Positions 58,598 through 64,000 of a DNA stretch of 64,000 nucleotides are shown piece by piece (within the stretch, counting starts at the first letter, position 1; each line of letters starts with the position of its first letter). The stretch is from Cryphonectria parasitica EP155 (lineage: Eukaryota; Ascomycota; Sordariomycetes; Diaporthales; Cryphonectriaceae), in assembly GCF_011745365.1 (NCBI RefSeq), contig NW_024468911.1, forward strand, positions 2,226,759 through 2,290,758, read 5' to 3'. A program made the position numbers and the translations under genes. The notes under the pieces were generated by a model. It saw nothing but the letters and a program-made list of their open reading frames with translations, was not told the origin of the DNA and searched no databases.

Positions 58598-60063
58598 ATG
58601 ACCGACCAAACAGTTGCCCTCATTGCACAGCTGAGCTCTTTGGGTGAGAAGCTCTCTTCGGGTGAGAGTGATCAAAGCGTACGAAATGAAGCACTTGGTT
58701 TGAGCCGCAGAATCACGGCGAGCCTCGAACAGCCGCAAAACATTGCAGTTGACCTGGCATTTTCTGTGTGTCCACTTTCACTTTTACTGTCCCGGGCCCC
58801 TCGCCCCCTCCAACCCTGATACTGGCATCAGCCGCCCATATTGACTGTGTACAGCCCCTCCTAGCTACGGCTGCCAGAATAGCCGATGGCCTGGATCTCT
58901 TCAAGCACATCGCAAGCAACAAGGGGCCCATCACCTCCCAGAAACTGGCATCCCTCTCTAATGGTGAAGAACTTCTGATCGGTAGGACACTCGCCTTCAT
59001 GTAAGAGGACAAACTTCGGTTTAACACCAGCACAGTTCGAGTCCTAAGGCCCCTCGCAACCATTGGTTTTATCAATGAAGTTGGGGAACAGACATGGGAG
59101 GCTACACCTATCACAAAAGCTATGGCCACGGAGGAGGTCGCCTCTGGGCATCGAATGGTGTAAGTCACATCGCCACTTGGTCTGCGGGATTCAGATCCAG
59201 ATGGGATACTCATACTAGAGTACAGTGGTGAGATGATCATGGGTGCCGCGCAGAAAGCACCAAACTATCTACGCGAGGCCGGTTATCGCTGCCCGACAGA
59301 TCCTCGTGATGGGTTTATGCAGTATGCATTTCAGACGAAAATGACGACTTTTGAGCTCTTCAGCACGATCCCGAGAATCTTCAAAGACTTCAACACCTTC
59401 ATGGGAAATACTATGGGGGCAAGGAACTATTGGGTTGACTGGTTCCCAATTCATGAACGTCTACTCCATGGTGCAAAGAGCAACTCAGCTCTGGTCGTGG
59501 ATGTAGGCGCTGGCAGGGGCCATGATGTGCTGGCATTCCATGCCAAGTATCCAGGTCGAGGGCGTCTCGTTCTCCAAGACCTGCAACCCGTGACTGACAG
59601 TCTTGCTGATCTTGACCCGGCCATCGAGGTTATGGCTCATGACTTCTTCGCTGAACAGCCTGTCAAGGGTAGGGAGAACCTCGTCTCTATTCTGGCTTGG
59701 TGCGGATATTTCGATATGGAACATTCCTGCTAATGTAACACAGGTGCCCGATCGTACTTCTATCACCACATCTTGCATGATTGGTCGGAACAATATTGTC
59801 TGAAAATACTGGAGCAGGTCAAAAAGGCCATGACGCCAGGATATTCCAAGCTCCTTATTCACGATTTAATCGTCCCAGAGCAAGGAGCCGACAAGTTCAC
59901 CGCCGTATTTGATCTAGTCATGATGGCTTTCAACGCTGGGATGGAGAGGACCGAGACTCAGTGGAGGGAGCTACTCGACAAGGCCGGTTTTGAGGTGATC
60001 AAGGCATGGCCACCCCCAGAGGCGGGTGCAGACGGCATCATCGAAGCTATGCTTAAGGAATGA
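58598..60063 (+). CDS. SAM-dependent O-methyltransferase (Methyltransf_2 type)
   Basis: Predicted exons 58598-58765, 58855-58981, 59036-59159, 59226-59668 and 59744-60063 give 393 residues. The N-terminal part is the winged-helix dimerisation region (about residues 50-130). The SAM-binding glycine motif is VVDVGAGRGHD (about 230-240). The catalytic base is probably His299 in HILHDWSE, followed by KLLIHDLIVPEQG and the C-terminal substrate-binding helices. The family methylates phenols and similar hydroxyls, as in sterigmatocystin 8-O-methyltransferase. It faces the UstYa-family gene tail-to-tail only 141 bases away, so it may act on the same product, for example on a tyrosine-derived phenol. 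The first intron boundary is the least certain. Confidence 0.9.
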
Positions 60064-60204
60064 GAGATTTTTGTATGCATAGCACCCTGCAAATCCATTC
60101 TATTTGGGAGGGTATATAGATCAGCCATCAACTTCCGGATTCCTCCGGTCCACCATCAACGTTGCTTTCACCAATTCTGCATGTACCATTTCCAAACCGA
60201 TTAA

Positions 60205-61311
60205 TTACAAGAAAGCTTCCATAGAGCCTGGCCTTTGCAGCAACTCCACCTCAAACAAATTAAATGTCCGCTCTGAGGCCCATGAATTCAGGGCCTCCCA
60301 ATTCGCGCAAGTGTGCGAATCGACATCGAAATTGGTTGGGTAGAACCCAGACTTGTCTTCAGGGTGTTGTGCAGTGTTGTTGATCCAGCGAAATGTGACC
60401 ATGGATAGATCCGGCTGGCACATGAGCGCTTCGCGGATGTATTCTACACAGTGATCTGATTTTGAGCCTTAGCATGGATCCTACTTGTACTCATACCACA
60501 CTATAACGTACCAACATGCTTAGCCTCACGTTGCATTGCATCGTCTGACTTTCCATGGTGATAGTAATCTTTGAATAGCATTCGCTTGACCTTCTTCTGT
60601 TGCATTGGTTACTGTCAATCAGTGATCTCTGGCCAGGTGTTCTAGCTTACAAGGACGTACCAAACAGTGTAAAGAGTGAAAGACGCTGAGAGAAACAATC
60701 CCTTCGGATCCGTTCTTTGTGTATATCGATGTCAGGTCGTGTTGGTCAAGATACTCCTTCGGTACTTTGATATTATCGTCTAAGTTAAACGGACCAGATT
60801 GTCAGAGATCATCGGAATATCGTGTTTTCCGCACGTTATAGAATGCAGACACATCAATATGGACTCACTGCGGAGTAGATCATGCCACGCCTTGTCGAGA
60901 GCTGGCCGTGGTTTACCAGCGAAAGGGTTATTTTCAATGTTTGTAAGAAAACGACGTTGTTCCCAGATGAGTTTGCTACCATCAGGCACTGTGAAGACTG
61001 GGTATGAGTCATTTGGATAGCCACGAGGATCGCAGTAATGAGGAGATTGCCGACGGCTTGACCTTACGAGTATTCTGAGTGCGATTTGTTGGAATTAAAG
61101 CCGAATTAGGCAGAATAGCTGTAGGTTCGGGGCGGAAAGAGACCAAAAGAACGAATAGTAGTGTGTACAGTGAAATTAAGCCTCCGTGGAGATATAGAGT
61201 CCAAGAGGTCTCCGACCGTCGGCGTGAGACGTCTTCTGTTCCAAGTAATGGGTCTTCGATTTGGTCTGGAATGTTCCCATCTTCCTCAAAGGATTCTTTT
61301 GAGTCCATCAT
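60205..61311 (-). CDS. UstYa-family (DUF3328) oxidative cyclisation protein 1
   Basis: Predicted exons 61311-61068, 60997-60869, 60779-60661, 60596-60512 and 60455-60205 give about 275 residues (the second exon could begin at 60988). A short cytoplasmic N-terminus is followed by one membrane helix (about residues 38-59). The lumenal part has LTNIENNPFAGKPRP.., then both family motifs: HSLHC (159-163) and HVDHC (191-195), the second created by the last splice junction. The C-terminus HTCANWEALNSWASER is also typical. UstYa proteins are copper- or iron-type oxidases, shown by genetics to be needed for ether or C-C cyclisation of ribosomal peptides such as ustiloxin, asperipin and phomopsin; some act on other metabolites. 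It shares a 381-base promoter with the second UstYa gene. Confidence 0.9.
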
Positions 61312-61692
61312 TTTGCTTTCGTTGGCAACTTAGGGGCAGGCGACATGTGAGTAGACTAGCCAGAGAAGCAAACAACTTGCAATGGTTGAGTAGATTTTCC
61401 GAGGTGGGTAGCAAGAGTAGGCAGCCAGACTATACTGTGGAACCAGTACAGATTATATGCAACTTGGGGTTCCCCAGTGATGTAGCAAGAAAGGTTATGC
61501 ACGAACATCCATCCATCCAGTAACGGCAATATTTCTCTGGGCCGTTTGGCCCGATCAAGAATACTCGGATGTGATAATGCAGTGTATGCCCCGAGTAAAC
61601 ACCGTCTTACGTGCTTATATTCTGCCGACAGCGCCTGAATTTTTATTTCATTTTGGCGGTTCATCTCAGACACTTCCATTTCGCATTCCAAG
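61312..61692. promoter_or_regulatory. Bidirectional promoter of the two UstYa-family genes
   Basis: 381 bases between divergent start codons at 61311 and 61693. The arrangement implies co-regulation. I see no unambiguous binding motif. Confidence 0.6.
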
Positions 61693-62511
61693 ATGTTGCT
61701 CTACGGACGTCTACGCGGGTATCATCCAGTCTCTCAGGAGGCGATTTGGCCGTGGGGCGGGCATGGCAAGCACAAGGGTTTTCTTTTCATGATGATGACA
61801 GCTCTCCTATCTGGCTTTTTAGGATTTACAGCTGGCTCATTTTTCTCCATCTTTCCCAAGCCCGATTCAGACGTGAAGACATTGATTCTTCAACAACCGG
61901 GAGTCAACATCAAAGAGGTTTTCACCAGCATCCACACAACGTTCACGTATAACCGTACATTCGGGGCAGACCCTGAAGTTGACACAGCAACAGCGGAGGC
62001 TTGGGATTCGATTGTTCCACGTACGTTTGCTACGCCCATTTCTTACCCTTGGCCACTTTTCCCGGGCACGCCATGTACACGACTGACCATATGCATCGCA
62101 ACGATTCAGTTGGACAAGGTACAGTCCAATTCCCGCCGCATAGCGCCCAGTTTCACACACTCTCTGTTGTGCACCAGCTGCACTGCCTCGTGAGTTTTTC
62201 TGCGCAACCTATCATATTGCGAGTGTTGGTGCTAACTTCCGATTCAGTGGGCCCTTCACCATTCCTACTACACCGCCTTGCATCGAGGCAATGGGGGCGA
62301 GGACACTGCATTAGGCCACGTCCGACATTGCTTTGACTATCTACGGCAGAGCCTGACATGTGCCGCCGATATGACCTTAGAGCCAATCGACCACACCCTG
62401 GGAGGCGTCACGGGGTGGGGAAATCCTCGTCTTTGCAGAGACTACTCCGCAGTGGCGGCCTGGGCAAGGGAGCATCGCGCAAATAACTTGAAAGGTTTCT
62501 CACATGAATAA
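61693..62511 (+). CDS. UstYa-family (DUF3328) oxidative cyclisation protein 2
   Basis: Predicted exons 61693-62020, 62110-62189 and 62248-62511 give 223 residues. A membrane helix spans about residues 30-52 after a basic cytoplasmic stretch. The lumenal domain has YNRTFGADPEVDTATAEAW, then the two metal-binding motifs HQLHC (131-135) and HVRHC (160-164), and a C-terminus LCRDYSAVAAWAREHR. The first intron carries a CTGAC branch site, and both introns keep phase. It is shorter than protein 1 and clearly diverged from it, so the pair is not a recent duplication. As a partner of protein 1 it may catalyse a second oxidative step or form a heteromer, as the UstYa/UstYb pair of ustiloxin synthesis is thought to do. 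Confidence 0.9.
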
Positions 62512-63862
62512 CCTTCAAGCGTGCCAGAATATGCGAGCATGACGCGAGGTTGCATCTCTCTACCTATGGTTGGTCTGCGGTGAAACGGTCAGGGAAGGGA
62601 TGAGCACCGAGTTTCCCGATGATGCTTGATAGTGCAATCCAATCAGGCTGGCTCGATCCATGATACGGCGGCAGTTTCCAGACATTGTGACCGCTAGAAC
62701 TGGCCCCTTCGCACCAGGGTAAGACATTATGTGCTACGCACCTTCCAGGGATTAACTTTCGTACTTTGTCGTCCATATAGTACATACTGAATAGCATAAG
62801 AACAGATCTATTCTGGTAAATGAATGCTTGGTTTCAGCAAAACCTGGTTATAATATGGGTAGTGGACACCAGAAGATCAATGGCAGGATGTGTTCAGCCT
62901 CGGTGGCGATGTGAGAAAATCCATTCCTGGAAACTGATTGGATGGACCGTTGACGATCTCCAAACACTGCTGCTCCTGTAAGTTCGAAAGCCGAAGACCG
63001 TGATGGAATTCCCAAATTCGACCGGCCCCCATATCTTTCTCCACTATCAAATAATCCCAAGGTGTGACGGGCGGTGAATTCATAAGACGTAACCTTGACG
63101 GTCGTGTTACTGTGGTACATCAGCACCCAGGAATATCTCATCATGGGGTGCTTGGATGCTACCCAAGAGAGAGAGTAAGTTCAACAAGGGCTAATGCACG
63201 AGGCTGACATCAGTTACAATCCCGCCGTAGTACAGATAATACTTGATCCAAGTGATTCGTACAGTCTGACAGCTTGGGCGTGGATCAGCATATCCTTCTA
63301 TGTGTTCTTGTGATTCTGATTACATTGATGGGAAGATGATCCTCTTATGTTGACAGACACTAATGCAGTACAAGGTTACAAGGCTGTCAATAGTACCATG
63401 TGGTGAGCGCGGGTTTTTAGTCCTTGCTACCATCTTCATGGTACTAGATTTCAACCTCGTCCACATGTTTACAGTGTTGGTTGGTTTCTAAGTATTTCCC
63501 AGATCTGCAGATGACGCAGGACGCGTAAGGGTGATTTTTCTTGCGGCGGATGTTGATCTGAGGATTGTCCATTCGGTTGATGTGATGCGGAGAGGTGGGC
63601 TGCATATGCTGCAGTCATCGAAGACACCCTGATTCGACATCAGCATCCGAGAGTCGAGAAGAACAAAAGAGTTTGCATGAAGAGGGATGGGGTCCGAAAA
63701 CTCAAACTAGAGTGTTGAGATGTATTGGTGTAGTTGACTATAAATCTCGACGAGGGGAATTTTGATCTACATTTTCCAGGCACCTAAATTACCTGCCCCT
63801 CTCAAGGCCGCTAGATCAATCCGTCAACTTCTTCCACCACAGACCTCTACTACGTTGCCAAC
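62512..63862. other. Intergenic region before the secreted-peptide gene
   Basis: About 1.35 kb. Two overlapping minus-strand frames at about 62850-63144 are open but show no domain, no clear start and no clear splice signals. The right part is the promoter of the gene at 63863. Confidence 0.5.
63739..63744 (+). promoter_or_regulatory. TATA box of the secreted-peptide gene
   Basis: TATAAA lies 124 bases before the ATG at 63863, with a C-rich leader between. Assigned by position and sequence. Confidence 0.55.
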
Positions 63863-64000
63863 ATGAAGATTACTCTCATTCTTGCCTACCTGATGACTGC
63901 TTTGGGCGTTGTTGCTCGCCCTGGTAAGTACAATATCCCCGAAATCCGAGGTTTCACAAAATGTTGTTTGCCGACGTAAGTTGACAGTACTGACTACGGG
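63863..64000 (+). CDS. First exon of a small secreted peptide gene, candidate RiPP precursor (partial)
   Basis: The ATG at 63863 has good context (CCAACATGA). The first exon (63863-63923) encodes about 20 residues that are nearly all signal peptide: a Lys at position 2, a hydrophobic core of Leu/Ile/Ala/Val, and a cleavage site after GVVA before RP. A GTAAGT donor follows at 63924. The intron may end at the CAG at 63985-63987, or TACTGAC at 63989-63995 may be its branch site with the acceptor beyond the window. Known dikaritin precursors are secretory proteins with a signal peptide followed by tandem cores between Lys-Arg sites; that part would lie past base 64000 and cannot be seen. Other small secreted proteins, such as an effector or a wall protein, remain possible. 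Confidence 0.6.

Noticed and set aside
62848..63144. Two overlapping minus-strand frames near the UstYa genes, considered as a further cluster gene
   Set aside because: They show no HXXHC or other family motif, no convincing start or splice sites, and no preference for one frame.
1..64000. CRISPR arrays, insertion sequences, rRNA, bacterial operators
   Set aside because: The window is eukaryotic; no regularly spaced repeats, transposase frames or rRNA signatures were seen.

Overview
This window is nuclear DNA of a filamentous ascomycete (Pezizomycotina). The evidence is short GT..AG introns with CTAAC/CTGAC-type branch sites in most genes, a Zn2Cys6 regulator, a Dal5-family permease, mannitol-1-phosphate 5-dehydrogenase, a fungal rhodopsin-domain protein and UstYa-family oxidases. 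The class (Sordariomycetes, perhaps Diaporthales) is only a guess. Exon boundaries were derived by hand from splice signals, reading-frame phase and family motifs; they are predictions without transcript support.

Layout. 1-1094 (-): MFSD5-like transporter running off the left edge. 3754-8259 (+): Dnf3-type P4-ATPase with an overlapping uORF. 10880-12946 (+): Trp/Gly-rich protein. 13813-16602 (-): Zn2Cys6 regulator. 17419-17726 (+): 77-residue protein. 18461-19885 (+): ubiquitin-like protein whose N-terminal domain resembles that of the 10880 gene. 20802-23004 (+): Dur3 urea symporter. 27126-28313 (+): mannitol-1-phosphate dehydrogenase. 29244-32648 (+): coatomer beta'. 33590-34868 (+): TauD-like dioxygenase. 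35030-35863 (-): Phs1 dehydratase. 36373-38497 (-): Dal5-family permease. 40666-40779 (+): intron-containing tRNA-Pro. 41065-43856 (-): secreted GH92 mannosidase. 45923-47195 (+): microbial-type PARG protein with long Gln/Asn/Ser tracts and an apparent frameshift. 47729-48890 (-): single-pass membrane protein. 50202-51434 (-): soluble phosphatidylserine decarboxylase. Most of these are housekeeping or nutrient-uptake genes.

The right end (about 54.5-64 kb) looks like a biosynthetic locus: a monocarboxylate-type MFS transporter, a rhodopsin-domain membrane protein, an O-methyltransferase, two divergently transcribed UstYa-family proteins (each with two HXXHC motifs), and at the edge the first exon of a secreted peptide made up almost only of a signal sequence. 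Paired UstYa proteins with a methyltransferase, an exporter and a small secreted precursor are the signature of fungal dikaritin-type RiPP clusters (ustiloxin, phomopsin, asperipin, epichloecyclin). The diagnostic repeats of the precursor, if present, lie beyond base 64000, so the assignment is a strong hypothesis and not a demonstration.
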